A stretch of 64,000 bases of DNA. Source: Dactylis glomerata (taxonomy: Eukaryota; Streptophyta; Magnoliopsida; Poales; Poaceae). Shown here piece by piece: positions 20,665 through 32,186 of this stretch (the first letter of the stretch is position 1; each line of letters opens with the position of its first letter). The notes beneath the pieces were generated by a model. The model was not told the origin of the DNA, made no database searches, and saw only the letters and a list, made by a program, of their open reading frames with translations. A program made the position numbers and the translations under genes. The stretch spans positions 12,819,912 to 12,883,911 of the forward strand of contig QXEO01000531.1 of NCBI GenBank assembly GCA_007115705.1, read 5' to 3'.

Positions 20665-22559
20665 TATCTTTTGCTCTAGTTATTCAAAAATAAGAAATTT
20701 GTAGTCTATAGATTCCTCAGAACATATAGAACAGTTTAGAATCGAGAAACACCAAAGTTGATACGTGCACAAACTTGGTGCATTCAAATCTAACCAAATC
20801 ACTACTTTGATCATAATTTGACTTCTAAAGATGATTTTGGGATGAATCCAATTGCAAAAACTTTATACTACAGTACCCTATCCAGTAACATCACTGCCCA
20901 AATTATTTGAAACCATTTGAAAATATTCAAATTCAAATGTGAGAATTTGAGTATTTTCATTATAGAATTAATTCTATAATTCTTTTCAATATGATTCCTT
21001 TTACAAAAGTGAATCTTATGACCATATCCATTTATCACTATCATGTTGACCTTGTAACATCATCCAATATCATGCCATCTTATTATTATGGGCTTAATTT
21101 CATAATATTCAAATTACACCTCAGTAATTTGAGTAATTCAATGTATCTCAATTTGATTTCTCCTTTGTAATTGTGGTGATACACCCTACCCCATATCACA
21201 CATTAACTTAAATCCTTCAAATCCATCATCATCTTTAAACATCTACATGGCCAAATCTTGGAGGATCAATCCTTTCCAATCACTTGACCTTCTCATCCAA
21301 ACTCTCAATCCCTATCTTGTAAGCCAAGGTTCATGACATATCTCTCTCATCACAAAAATCATAAGAAATTTAAATGTTGAACCAACCCATTTCAATTGTA
21401 TGCATTGCTTGATCTTGTATGTCTTGGACCAGTGTGTTTATGATTGTGAACTTCTATTGCTATAGATTGAAATGAGAGAACGTGTCTTGTTGAGAGAAGT
21501 GAAAGGGTTTGAACTCCAAAAAGGCAAGTGACACACATGCTTCTACCCATTTTATTTATGCATTAGTGTTTTATAGTAGTGTGCATGATAGGCTAGATTT
21601 CAAAGTGAAGTTATCTTTTGCTCTGGTTATTCAAAAATAACAAATTTGTAGTCTATGGATTCCTCAGAACATATAGAACACTTTAGAATTGAGAAACACC
21701 AAAGTTGGTACGTGCACAAATTTGGTGCATTCATATCTAACCAAATCACTACTTTGATCATAATTTGATTTCTAAAAATGATTTTGGGATGAATCCAATT
21801 GCAACAACTTTGTATTATAGTACCCTATCCAGTAACATCACTGCCCAAATTATTTGAAACCATTTGAAAATATTCAAATTCAAATGTGAGAATTTGAGTA
21901 TTTTCATTATAGAATTAATTCTATAATTCTTTTCAATATGATTCCTTTTACAAAAGTGAATCTTATGACCATATCCATTTATCACTATCATGTTGACCAT
22001 GTAACATCACCCAATATCATGCCATCTTATTCTTATGGGCTTAATTTCATAATATTCAAATTACACCTCAGTAATTTGAGTAATTCAATGTATATCAATT
22101 TGATTTCTCCTTTGCAATTGTGGTGATACACCCTACCCCATATCACACATTAACTTAAATCCTTCAAATCCATCATCATCTTTAAACATCTACATGGCCA
22201 AATCTTGGAGGATCAATCCTTTCCAATCACTTGACCTTATCATCCAAACTCTCAATCCCTATCTTGTAAGCCAAGGTTCATGACATATCTCTCTCATCAC
22301 AAAAATCATAAGAAATTTAAATGTTGAACCAACCCATTTCAATTGTATGCATTGCTTGATCTTGTTTCTCTTGGACCAGTGTGTTTATGATTGTGAACTT
22401 CTATTGCTATAGATTGAAAGGAGAGAACGTGTCTTGTTGAGAGAAGTGAAAGGGTTTGAACTCTGAAAAGGCAAGTGACACACATGCTTCTACCCATTTT
22501 ATTTATGCATTAGTGTTTTATAGTAGTGTGCATGATAGGCTGGATTTCAAAGTGAAGTT
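20665..22559 (+). repeat. 947-bp tandem duplication in the solo LTR
   Basis: Copy 1 is at 20665-21611 and copy 2 at about 21612-22559, both starting TATCTTTTGCTC. They differ by scattered substitutions (roughly 97-98% identical by eye). The unit includes the LTR end of the TATTCAAAAATAA...CACATGCTTC segment that is single in the related LTRs. It explains the unusual LTR length. Confidence 0.85.
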
Positions 22560-23075
22560 TTGCAATGCTAGATCCTAGTAGTGTATAGCCACCTCTGAAC
22601 CCACCCCTGTTAGGTTGTCGTTTTAGTTGAAGAATTGATGTCAATGCTATGATCACCTTGATGAAGTTGTTTTGTGAACAAATTAAGAACTTCAACTAAA
22701 ATGAAACACCTAGGTGGATTGTTTTGTTGATGGAGGCGAAGTTGAGTGTCTTCTGGGGCCTCATGCCTCCTAGAGGATGGGGTGAACTCCAGGAGTACAC
22801 TTGTGGAATGCCACTCAGGAATAAAGAGGTTACCATGTCTTCCATGCTTTAGAGTACTTCCAGTGCAGCCTTATGACAATATGGGCTCTATCTTGACTAA
22901 TTTAGATGTGAGGGTTCAACTTGTGTGCAAGATATGGGCTGGTAGCAGAATTATAGGTTGGGAACGGATCTTGCCAGTATGGTTGCTCTCTCCTTCTGAA
23001 AGGTCTTGTCTCATTCTTCTCTCTGGGTAGAATGGGTCTTAAGGTGAAAGTGCACAACCCCTGCAGGGTGTCAAA

Positions 23076-23087
23076 CTAATCGATTAG
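23076..23087. promoter_or_regulatory. 12-bp palindrome CTAATCGATTAG in the solo LTR
   Basis: A perfect palindrome in the conserved LTR block, read here in the opposite orientation (GTGCACAACCCCTGCAGGG precedes it). Confidence 0.7.
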
Positions 23088-23448
23088 CCGCGTCCCTGGT
23101 TAGGGACAATTTGAGTCTCTAGACATGGAATGTACGGAAGAATCTCATCACCATTTCTGAATGATTAAAACTTGACTAGAAACCCCTAGGTTAGGGGCTC
23201 AGGAGCATACACTCCAAGGGGTGGTGGTTTCTGTTGTTCCAACTTTGTTGAATTTTGCCCAGTGCTACATAACTTGTAACTATGTAGTATTTGGGGGTTA
23301 TCTCGACCCTTGAAAAAATAAAATTTTGAAAGAAAGTTTTGGGAAAGAATAGGACAAATGGGCTTTATGCAAATTAGCCAAGAGATCCACCAGCCAAATA
23401 TCATGTAGCTAGTTCTTTCACAACAGCCACCAAATATGTGTCATTTGC

Positions 23449-23466
23449 CAGTACATCATTGTACTG
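23449..23466. promoter_or_regulatory. Hairpin CAGTAC-N6-GTACTG in the solo LTR
   Basis: A perfect 6-bp stem with a 6-base loop, about 352 nt from the LTR 3' end. Confidence 0.6.
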
Positions 23467-23823
23467 ACCCCCATTTATGGGGCTGCATATTCAAACGTGC
23501 ATGTTCTTCAGATGATGAGTAAGTTGATAGGATTTCGAGCCTACATACCAACATGACTGCCTGTGGCACATGGTGAAGATGAAGGCTCACTACTACCCTA
23601 GTTTCCGTTGTGTTTATATATTGTTGAACTCTGGTATTTGAGCTAGTCCATGTGACTAAGCTGGTTTGTAAGATTTGAAGACTTATGTATCTGGATCCAC
23701 GTTGTAATATTTGATACTATGCAATGAATACTCTATTTTGTACTGTGGTGCTATCAGTGATCCAGGGAATAGCACTTAACACAGGAGTTCCACCTTAATC
23801 CTAAGGTGGGGCGCTACAATATC

Positions 23824-24577
23824 TCACGATGATCTCGTTGAAGAACTGGATGGTTGACGAGCCGTCGAGTTTTTTGATTGGCTTGGCTTCGATCCACTTG
23901 AACGACCCCAGGAGATGCGTCAAGCCCCCGGGTGCCGTCTTGAACGACCCCACCATGTCAAGGCCCCACACAGCGAATGTCCAAGAGAGTGGAATAGTCT
24001 TGAGGGCCGCCACTAGGGTATGCCGATGCTTGGAGAAGCACTGGCCGCCGTTGCAATGCTTCACTAGTAGATCTGCATCTCGTAGTGCCGTTGGCCAGTA
24101 GAAACCATGGCGGAAAGCCTTTGCCACGAAGGCCCTAGAGGATGCGTGATGTCCGCACTCTCCTTGGTGTATCTCCTTCAGCAGCTCTCATCCCTCTTCC
24201 GGCTTGACGCACTTCTGGAAGATTCCTGACATGTTGCACTTGTACAGCTCGCTTTTGATGATGGTGTATGCCTGCGTGCGGCGTTGGAGTCGCCTGGCTT
24301 CTGTTTCGTTTTGCGGCAAGTCCCCAGTGATGAGGTAGTTGGAGAACGGCTCCGCCCAAGATAGTATCTCCCGGATGTGCAAGACGCTGGCGACCAGAGG
24401 GTCAGCAGCCCCCGGGTCCGTCGATGTGCGAGGGCTGGCTCGGAGATGGCAGCTCCCGGATTCTCCGCCGAGCTGGCAGAGCTGTGTTGGCCGGCTACTC
24501 CTTTTTGTTCCAGGGCGGCAGCCCCTGAGTCCGGCAATGGCGTCTGAGCCGGAGCTGGATCTTCCAGTACGTAGATG
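23824..24577 (-). pseudogene. T1 integrase, N-terminal half and linker
   Basis: A linker from RNase H leads into the integrase zinc region. His-Gln-Gly-Glu-Cys-Gly-His-His lies near 24160, followed by His-Cys-x5-Cys. The core then begins with Trp-Gly-Leu-Asp-Met-Val-Gly, which holds the first catalytic Asp, and reaches the solo LTR at 23819. A stop and a frame change near 24180 break the frame. The domain continues at 18915 on the far side of the solo LTR. Confidence 0.8.
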
Positions 24578-24599
24578 GAGCCGGATTCCGGTGACGGCT

Positions 24600-25740
24600 T
24601 GATGGAGGGCTTGCAAATTATCTCCAGCGACACTCTAGCTGGAATCTCTTGCTTGGTGGAGCCGATCTTCGATAGCCGATCCGCCTCGTCGTTGTTCGCT
24701 CTGGGGATGTGATGGAACTCACAGCCCTCAAAGAACCCACAGAGCTCTTGGACATAGAAATGATAAGAGGCCATGTTGGCGTCCTTAGTGTCCCATTCCA
24801 CCGAGACCTGGTGCACCACAAGGTCGAAATCTCCGAAGCAGAGGATACTCTAGATGCCAATCTCCTTGTCCAGCTTGAGCCCGTGCACCATGGCCTCGTA
24901 TTCGGCGACGTTGTTTGACGCGCGGAAGTGGATCTGTAGCACGTAGAGCAGCTTTTCTCCCTTGGGAGAGGTGATGATGATGTCGGCTCCCAAGCCCCCG
25001 CGCATCTTGGAGCCATCGAAGTTCATCCGCCAGTATGTGGAGTCCGAAGCTGGTGGTAGGTACTGGTTTTCTCCCCAGTCGGCAAAGAAGTCTGCCAGGA
25101 TCTGGGACTTGATCGTCGTCCTAGGCTTGTACTGAATGGTATGAGCAGCTAGCTCAATCGCCCATTTTGCCACCCTGCCAGTGGCGTCTTTGCATCCAAT
25201 GATCTCCGAGAGCGGGGTGGTGCTCACCACCATGATGGGATGCTCCTCGAAGTAGTGCTTCAGCTTCCTGGCCGCCATGTACACGCCGTACGTGACCTTC
25301 TGGTAGTGCGGGTAGTTCTGCTTGGAGAGGGTGAGCACTTCGCTCAAATAGTACACTGGACATTGAACCAGCAGCTCCTTGCCTTCCTCGATGCGCTCCA
25401 CCATGATCACGACGCTGATGGCTCGCGCAGTGGTCGCGATGTACAGCAGGATTGGCTATCGTGAAGCCGGTGCTGCTAGGACTGGCGCCGTGGACAGGGC
25501 TCACTTAAGGTCGTTGAAGGCATCATCAGCACGGTGGGACCAGACAAAATGGTCTGTTTTCTTCATCAGCTGATATAGTGGCATTGCCTTCTCTCCGAGC
25601 CGGCTGACAAACCGGCTGAGCAAAGCCAAGCAGCCGGCAAAATTCTGCATGTCTCTTAGCTCGGTGGGTGCCTCTAGGGCCTCGATGGCTTTGATCTTTG
25701 AGGGGTTAGCCTCAATCCCTCACTGGGAAATGATATAACC
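24600..25740 (-). pseudogene. T1 dual RNase H (Gypsy type plus archaeal type)
   Basis: 25080-25740 is the ordinary Gypsy RNase H, ending near His-Tyr-Phe-Glu-Glu-His-Pro and Leu-Ala-Asp-Phe-Phe. After a short linker a second RNase H begins at about 25025 with Phe-Asp-Gly-Ser (first catalytic Asp at 25017). It continues with Ala-Glu-Tyr-Glu-Ala and ends with Asn-Asn-Asp-Glu-Ala-Asp-Arg-Leu near 24680. A second, archaeal-type RNase H is a known marker of the Tat lineage. Stops at about 25740 and 25500 and a frame change near 24840 show decay. Confidence 0.8.
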
Positions 25741-25746
25741 TAGAAG

Positions 25747-26571
25747 TTATCCAGCCAGCATGCCAAAGGTGCACTTCTCAGGGTTGAGCTTCATGCGATG
25801 GCATCGTAGGTTGGTGAAGGTCTCCTTGAGGTCATCGAGGAGTGTGCCGCTCTGCTTGGTCTTCACCACCACGTCATCTACGTAGGCGTGTACGTTCCGC
25901 CCTATCTGCCCTTGCAGGCACCGCTGCATGGTTTCCTGGTAAGTTGATCCAGCGTTCTTCAAGCCAAAAGGCATGGTGACATAGCAGTAGGCTCCATATG
26001 GGGTGATGAAGGACGTCTTGATTTGATCCGGCTCGTACAGCGGGATCTGGTGATAGCCCAAGTAAGCATCGAGGAACAACAGCAAGTCACATCCGGCTGT
26101 GGAGTCTACCACTTGGTCGATGCGTGGTAACGCGAAGGGGTCCTTGGGGCAAGCCTTGTTGAGGCTCATGTAGTCAATACACATGCGACAAGTGTTGTTC
26201 TTCTTCAGGACCAATACTGGGTTGGCCAACCAGTCAGGGTAGAACACTTCCATGATGAAGCCGGCTGCGAGGAGCCATGCGATCTCTTCACCAATGGCCT
26301 TTCTCTTCTCTTCTCCAAAGCGCCACAGCGGTTGCTTGACCGGCTTGGCATCTGGCCGGACATGGAGTGAGTGCTCAGGCAGCTCCCTTGATACACCTAG
26401 CATGTCTTTTGGTGACCATGCGAAGATGTCCCGATTCTCACAGAGGAAGCTAGCGAGCTCGCTTTCCTATTTGGTAGAGAGGCCGGTGCCGATGATGACG
26501 AACTTGGTTGGGTCGCTCTCGTCCAACAGGATCTTCTTGGTGTCATTGGCCGGCTGGAACTGCTCCAGTAG
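25747..26571 (-). pseudogene. T1 reverse transcriptase, 5'-truncated
   Basis: The longest piece (25747-26403) holds most of the RT domain. It has Met-Cys-Ile-Asp-Tyr-x-Ser-Leu-Asn-Lys-Ala-Cys-Pro-Lys-Asp, a sequence style typical of Tat and Athila RTs. The Leu-Asp-Ala-Tyr block follows, where the usual Met-x-Asp-Ala-Phe carries the first catalytic Asp. Pro-Phe-Gly-Leu-Lys-Asn-Ala and the Tyr-Val-Asp-Asp active site come next. It ends at a stop at 25747. To the right it meets the inserted minus-strand LTR at 26572, so the protease and gag are lost. Confidence 0.85.
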
Positions 26572-26924
26572 TGTAACGCCCCACCTTTGGATTAAGGTGG
26601 AACACCTGTGTTAAGTGCTATTCCCTGGATCACTGATAGCACCACAAAACAAAATAGAGTATTCATTCCATAGTATCAAAGATTACATCGCTAATCCAGA
26701 TACATAGGTCTTTAAACTTACAAACCAGCTTAGTCACATGGACTAGCTCAAATAACAGAGTTCTTCAAATCACAAACACAACAGAAACTAAGGTAGTAGT
26801 GAGCCTCCATCTTCACCATGCGCCACAGGCAGTCATGTTAGTATGTAGACTTGAGATCCTATCAACTTACTCCTCATCAGAAGAACCTGCACATTTGAAT
26901 ATGCAGCCCCATAAATGGGGGTCA

Positions 26925-26942
26925 GTACAATGATGTACTGGC
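26925..26942. promoter_or_regulatory. Hairpin CAGTAC-N6-GTACTG in the truncated LTR
   Basis: Perfect stem, 353 nt from the LTR 3' end, followed by GGCAAATGACACAT as in the LARD LTRs. Confidence 0.6.
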
Positions 26943-27078
26943 AAATGACACATATTTGGTGGCTTTTGTGAAAGAACTATCTACATGATATTTGGCTGGT
27001 GGAGCTTTTGGCTGATTTGCATAAAGCAAGATTTATCCTATCATTTTCAAAACAAACTTTTAATCTTTGAAAGACTTT

Positions 27079-27175
27079 GAAGGGGCACATGGTTAAATCC
27101 ACCATGAGCACCAAAGTCACCTGGTTAAATCCACCAAGATGACCCCATGTGGTTAAATCCACCACATGGTCATGT
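27079..27175. repeat. GGTTAAATCCACC hairpin array
   Basis: Three copies of TGGTTAAATCCACCA at about 27087, 27121 and 27149, with flanking CATG or CATGTG arms that extend the stem. A fourth copy lies near 27591. Confidence 0.6.
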
Positions 27176-27274
27176 GACTGTTTCTAATCAAGTTTTATTC
27201 ATTCTGAAAAGGTGAGGAGACTCTTCCGTACATCCATGTCTAGGAACTCAAGTTATCCATAATCGGGGACATGG

Positions 27275-27286
27275 CTAATCGATTAG
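27275..27286. promoter_or_regulatory. 12-bp palindrome CTAATCGATTAG in the truncated LTR
   Basis: Same palindrome as in the LARD LTRs, in the shared block GGGGACATGG ... GCAGGGGTTGTGCAC. Confidence 0.7.
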
Positions 27287-29233
27287 TTTGACACCCTGCA
27301 GGGGTTGTGCACTTTCACCTTAGGACCCATTCTACCCAGAGAGAAGAATGAGACAAGGCCTTTTAGAAGGAGAGAGCAACCATACTGGCAAGACCCGTTC
27401 CCACCTATAATTCTGCTACCAGCCAATGTCTTGCACACAAGTTGAACCCTCACATCCTAGTTAGTCAAGACAGAGCCCATATTGTCATAAGGCTGCACTG
27501 GAAGCTCACTAAGAAAGGAAGATATGGTAGTCTCTTTGTTCCTGGGTGGCATCCCACAAGTGTACTAACCCTAAGGAAAATACCACATACCATGGTTAAA
27601 TCCACCAGGCATGTGGCCCCAAGTAGCCACTCAACATAAACCAAGCAATGTCATTTCCACCCAGGTGTTTCATTGGGTTGAATTTAATTTCTAACTAATA
27701 ATCAACCTAAGAAACAAGCATTGACATCATTTTTCAACATTGGTACAACCTACCAGGAGTTGGTTCAGGGGTGGCTATACACTACTAGGATCTAGCATTG
27801 CATCACTTCACTTTGAGAAACCAACCTATCATGCACACTACTATAAAACACTAATGCATATAGTAAAATGGGTAGGGAAGTATGTGTGTCATTTGCCTTG
27901 GTAGCAACCAGCACACTCACAGCAGTCACAAGAGTTATTCAGATCCTCTTCACAATCTATTCAAACAGAGATAAACAAGCATAAACACACTATTTCTAAA
28001 TGGCAACCATAGACATGTATGCATGTATGCAAATGTCAATTTAATTTCACACACTAAGTTAGTGTGTGAAAATGTTGTATTTAGTGAACCATGCTGTTTA
28101 GAAAACAAGTGTGGTGTTGGAAAAGCCTTTTAATTATTTTGCAAAGCAATAGACAAATTAGTTTTGTGAAAAATTGAGAAAATGCTTCCCAAAAATGTTT
28201 CTGGTTTGCCATTGTTCTCAGAAAATTAGGTTATGAACCCACTGGTTAGAGGACAGTAATATGAAGCTACTGCAAGTGGTTTCACTCCAAAATGATTTTC
28301 AAAATTCAAATGGTGACCAAAATAGTGATTTGGTTAAATTTAACAGTAGCAAGTGTGTGCATATTTTAAGTTTGAATTTTTTTGGTTCCAGAGTGTTCTA
28401 CATGTTCTGAGGAATCCATAGACTACAAATTTGTAGCAATTGGATCTACTGAACAAAAGTTATGAATTATATGGTGTTTATAAGTCATTTTTGCTATTTT
28501 ATTTTCATATCAAAACTTTGTACAGTACCACTATGATTTCTCTGCATAAATGCATTCTACACATTTGTAGGATTCCAGAGATATCAAGTTTACAAAATTT
28601 GGCCAAGTAAAATAATTTCTATGGATTTTACAAGTTTCAGTACTGAAATAGGAATTTGAAAATCAAATTTAAATCGAATTTGACTCAGGTTGACTGGTCC
28701 TGCGATGTGGCAACATCCTACTGGCTGATACCGTTTCGGTATGGGTTCTTTTTTCGGCCATGCAATTTAGATCCTATGGCCAGAAGAGAGAAGGGGGTTA
28801 TGGCTCACCGGCGGGAGAGGTTTCCGACGAGAGGCGTGCAGATGGCTGTCGACGGTGGGGCTCCGGTGGGCGGCAACGGTGAAGAAGACTAGGACAGTGT
28901 GCAGCGGAGGATGGCGTGCTCAAAAACATGATCGGTAGCCACGCTTGCTTCCTGAGGCGAGGTCGGGAGACGACTGGAGGCGGACGACGGCGTCGGGCGC
29001 TCCGGTGACGTCTCTGCGAAGCGGTTCTGTGGAGGAAAAGGTCCAGCCGACGGTCAGTGAATGCGCAAGAGAGAGGGGAAGAGAGGGAGGCCGGAGAGGG
29101 GAGATGGGGTTCCTCCACCGTGCTGGTACTGACGAGAAATGACGGCGGTCTCCGCAGACCTCGGCGAGGAATTGCACGACTTGGCGATGTCGATCGGTGA
29201 GGAGAGGAAAAGAGAGAGAGGAGAGGGGTGCGA

Positions 29234-30960
29234 TGTTGGAATTATGCCCTAGAGGCAATAATAAAGATGTTATTATTATAATTATTGTTCATGATAATGT
29301 TTATATTCCATGCTAGAATTGTATTAAGCGGAAACCTTAATACTTGTGTGGTTTATGAACAACACCGTGTCCCTAGTACGCCTCTATGGACTAGTTCATT
29401 GATTAATGATGGTTAAGGTTTCCTAACCATAGACATGAGTTGTCAATTAATAATGAGATCATGTCATTAGGAGAATGATGTGATGGATAGACCCAAATAA
29501 AGCACAACAATTAGATCGTGTCATTATGTTCATCTTTGCGAAGCTTTTCTCCTATGTCAAGTATTGTATTCCTTAGACCATGAGATAATGCAACTCCCTA
29601 GTGCCGGAAGAGAGCTTTGAGGTTATCAAACATCATCCTATGAAAGGGTGATCATAAAGGTGTCTCTCAGGTGATCGGAAAGTACTTGTTGGGTTGTATG
29701 TATCGAGATGGAATTTGTCCCTCCCGAGTCGGAGAGATATACTTTGGGCCTACTCAGTAATCAATATCAACACCGCTTGCAAGCACGTGATTAAGGAGTT
29801 AATCACAAAGTGATATTGGATTACGGAATGAGTAAAGTACTTGTTGTGAACGAGATTGAACTAGGTATGCAGATACCGACGATCGAATCTCGGGCAAGTA
29901 AAATATCGCGTGACGAAGGGAATACATATACGGGATTAATTGAATCCTGGCATCGTGGTTCATCCAATATGATCATCGATGAATATGTGGGAGTCAATAT
30001 GGGTTTCCAGATCCCACTATTGATTATTGATAGAAGATCATGTTTGCATATTCTCGAACCCGTAGGGTCACACACTTAACATGCATCGATGCTAGGATAG
30101 AATGGATAATTCGTTAATGAGTTTTTGTTCGGAGTCTCGGATGAGATCGCGGACATCACGAGAGTTCCCAGAATGGTCTGGAGAATAAGATTCATATAAA
30201 GGAAAGCAGTTTTTGGATTCTGGAAAAGTTTTGAAGTTTATCGGTATTATACCAGAGTGTTCTAGAAGGTCCCGGAGTGGGGCCAGTGTGGGCCCACTTG
30301 ACAGAGTCCTGCGTGGGCCTGAGGGGAAGTGTCCTGGCCACTTGGGCCAGGCGCACCATGCCCCAAAGGTCCCAGCCGGCCAAGCCCAAGGGGAAACCCT
30401 AGGGCGAATGTTCTAGAAGGAGGGGGAAATTTGCCCCCCACTCCTCCCCCTTTGGCCGCCGGCCTAAGGCTTGGAGGAGGGGCCAAGCTGGCCGCCCAGC
30501 CTCCTATATAAGAGATGGCTGGGGCGCAGCCTCCCCCTCTCTGGACCCTAGCCGCCGGCTCAATTGCTGCCCTCTACTTCTCTCTCTCGCGACTACACGT
30601 AGGCGAAGCCCTGCTGCAGAAATTCTCCACCATAAGCACCACGCCGTCGTGCTGCTGATCCAATCTATCTCTCCACCCTACTTGCTGGACCAAGGAAGGA
30701 GGAGACATCGCTGCACCGTATGTGTGCATCTCTCGGAGGCATCGCCACTTGCGGCGTTGGATCGGATCGGATCGCAAGGAGGAGAAGGCTAGTACGACTA
30801 CATCATCCATGTTCTGTTGAACGTTTCCACTGTGCGATTTCTTCAAGGGTGTGAAGATCTCATCTATCTCTCTCGTTGATTACATCGCCTAGATTAGATC
30901 TTGGCTTTCTTGTTCGCATCCGTAGGAAATTTTTGATTTACTATGCTATGAAACCCTTTA
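29234..30960 (+). repeat. Copia 5' LTR, about 1.73 kb
   Basis: Starts TGTTGGAATTATGCCC and ends near CCCTTTA (CA changed to TA) one base before the primer site. A TATA box TATATAAGA lies at 30505-30513. The 3' LTR at 44538 repeats its first 270 bases with few differences. Confidence 0.85.
30505..30513 (+). promoter_or_regulatory. TATA box in Copia LTR
   Basis: TATATAAGA after a C/G-rich segment. Transcription would start about 30 nt downstream, near 30540. Confidence 0.6.
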
Positions 30961-30961
30961 G

Positions 30962-30973
30962 TGGTATCAGAGC
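30962..30973 (+). promoter_or_regulatory. Copia primer binding site, tRNA-iMet
   Basis: TGGTATCAGAGC directly after the 5' LTR. Confidence 0.85.
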
Positions 30974-32186
30974 TAGATCTATACGTAGATGTGTTTCACG
31001 AGTAGAACGCAACATGCTTGTTGCGGGCGTTGATGTTTTCTGTTGCAAACCTGTATGTTGTGTATTTCTTATGGCACGGCATAGTGAGATCGAAGCGGTC
31101 CAGGCCAACTTTACGCGACCTCGTTCGCGAGACCGGCTCCGCACTTGACGTGTAGCTTGTTCCACACATGCGGCTGGTGGATGCCAGTTTCTCTCACTAT
31201 AGTAGTCATGGGATTTACAACGGATGTTAGCAACCATAATATCACTGTTGTGGCTTTTCATAGGTAAGAATCGTTCTTAACTTGTTACTCCCATAAGCCA
31301 CGTAAAACATGCAACAACAAAGTAGAGGCATCTAACTTGTTTTTGCAGGGAGTGTTTTGTGATATGGTATGGCCACAAGATGTGATGTGATATATGTGAT
31401 GTATGCAATGATCATGTTTTGTAATATTTCACGACTTGCATGTCGATGAGTTCACAACCGATAGGAGCCATATGGTTGTCTTTATAATTGTGTATGACCT
31501 ACATGTCAACTTCTTATACGCCATGTAATAGCTTTACTTTATCGCTAAGTAGTTAGCAATAGTTGTAGTTGCTATTCATGGTGGAGGCAATCATGGTGGA
31601 GTGATGGAGATCCTGCTAGCGCGCACAAGATGGAGATCATTGCGCGGAGATTGGCTATGCCATGTCACACAAAATTATATGCATGAGATGTTTATTTTTA
31701 TGTATCTTATTTTGCTTTGATCGTGACGGTAGCATTATAAGATGATTCCTCACTTAAAGATCAAGATAAAATTGTGTTCTCCCCTTGTATGCACCGTTGC
31801 GAAAGTTCGTCGTTTTGAAGCATCTCGTGATGATCGGGTGCTATAAACTCTACGTTCACATACAATGGGTGCAAGCCAGTTTTTGCACATGCGGAAATAC
31901 TTAGGTTTGACTTGACGAGCCTAGCATGTATAGACATGGCCTCGGAACACACGAACCGAAAGGTTACACATGAGTCATATGAATGATATGATCGACACTT
32001 TGTTGTCCACCATTGAAACCACATATCTTCTCATGAAGATTGGATTAGGTGTGGTGAATTTGGATTGTGTTCACTAAACAACTTGAGGGATGTTGAATTT
32101 AGTGGGAGTTCATCTAGTAATTTGATTAAGTTGAACTAGTTATTATGAACATAGTCTAAATTGTACTTGCAAATGTTGTAGATCAA
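30974..32186 (+). other. Copia leader, no gene
   Basis: About 1.2 kb of A/T-rich untranslated leader between primer site and gag, a length seen in BARE1/Angela-type elements. No frame here shows a domain. Confidence 0.6.

Larger units (their letters stand above)
18916..23818 (+). repeat. Solo LTR of chromovirus-type family, 4.9 kb
   Basis: It starts TATAACACCCCAAG (a TG-to-TA change of the family start) and ends GGTGGGGCGCTACA. A perfect 5-bp target duplication ATATC lies at 18911-18915 and 23819-23823. No internal domain is present, so it is a solo LTR left by LTR-LTR recombination. It is on the opposite strand to T1 and splits its integrase. It contains a 947-bp tandem duplication (20665-22559), the palindrome at 23076-23087 and the hairpin at 23449-23466. 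The 19,600-20,300 part is C-rich promoter/leader-like sequence without a credible gene. Confidence 0.9.
14758..26571 (-). mobile_element. Tat-lineage Gypsy element T1, 5'-truncated
   Basis: Minus-strand order: RT (about 25747-26571), first RNase H, second archaeal-type RNase H, integrase, an antisense gene on the plus strand, polypurine tract, 3' LTR (14758-15502). Dual RNase H plus an antisense ORF between pol and 3' LTR is the known layout of the Tat lineage (Grande, RIRE2, Retand). A solo LTR splits the integrase (18916-23818). The element is cut at 26571 by another LTR, and gag, protease and the 5' LTR are not in the window. Confidence 0.85.
26572..29233 (-). repeat. Minus-strand LTR of the solo-LTR family, truncated by Copia
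   Basis: It begins at 26572 with TGTAACGCCCCACC, the complement of the same LTR end seen at 23818. It keeps this family's full 3' two thirds: hairpin at 26925-26942, a GGTTAAATCCACC hairpin array near 27080-27170, palindrome at 27275-27286, and a CAATGCTAGATCC block near 27790. The Copia element starts at 29234, and the LTR's 5' end is not found beyond it. The left flank AGTAG (26567-26571) would be half of its target duplication. Relative to the solo LTR it is an inverted copy 2.75 kb away. Confidence 0.8.

Noticed and set aside
26572..29233. This LTR as the missing 3' LTR of C2
   Set aside because: Its 3' end (GGGGCGTTACA) does not match the end of the C2 5' LTR (GGTCCCCACA), and its closest relative is the solo LTR.
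29810..30079. Open frames on both strands in the Copia LTR
   Set aside because: They sit in LTR U3 sequence and have no domain. The same region in other family members is non-coding.
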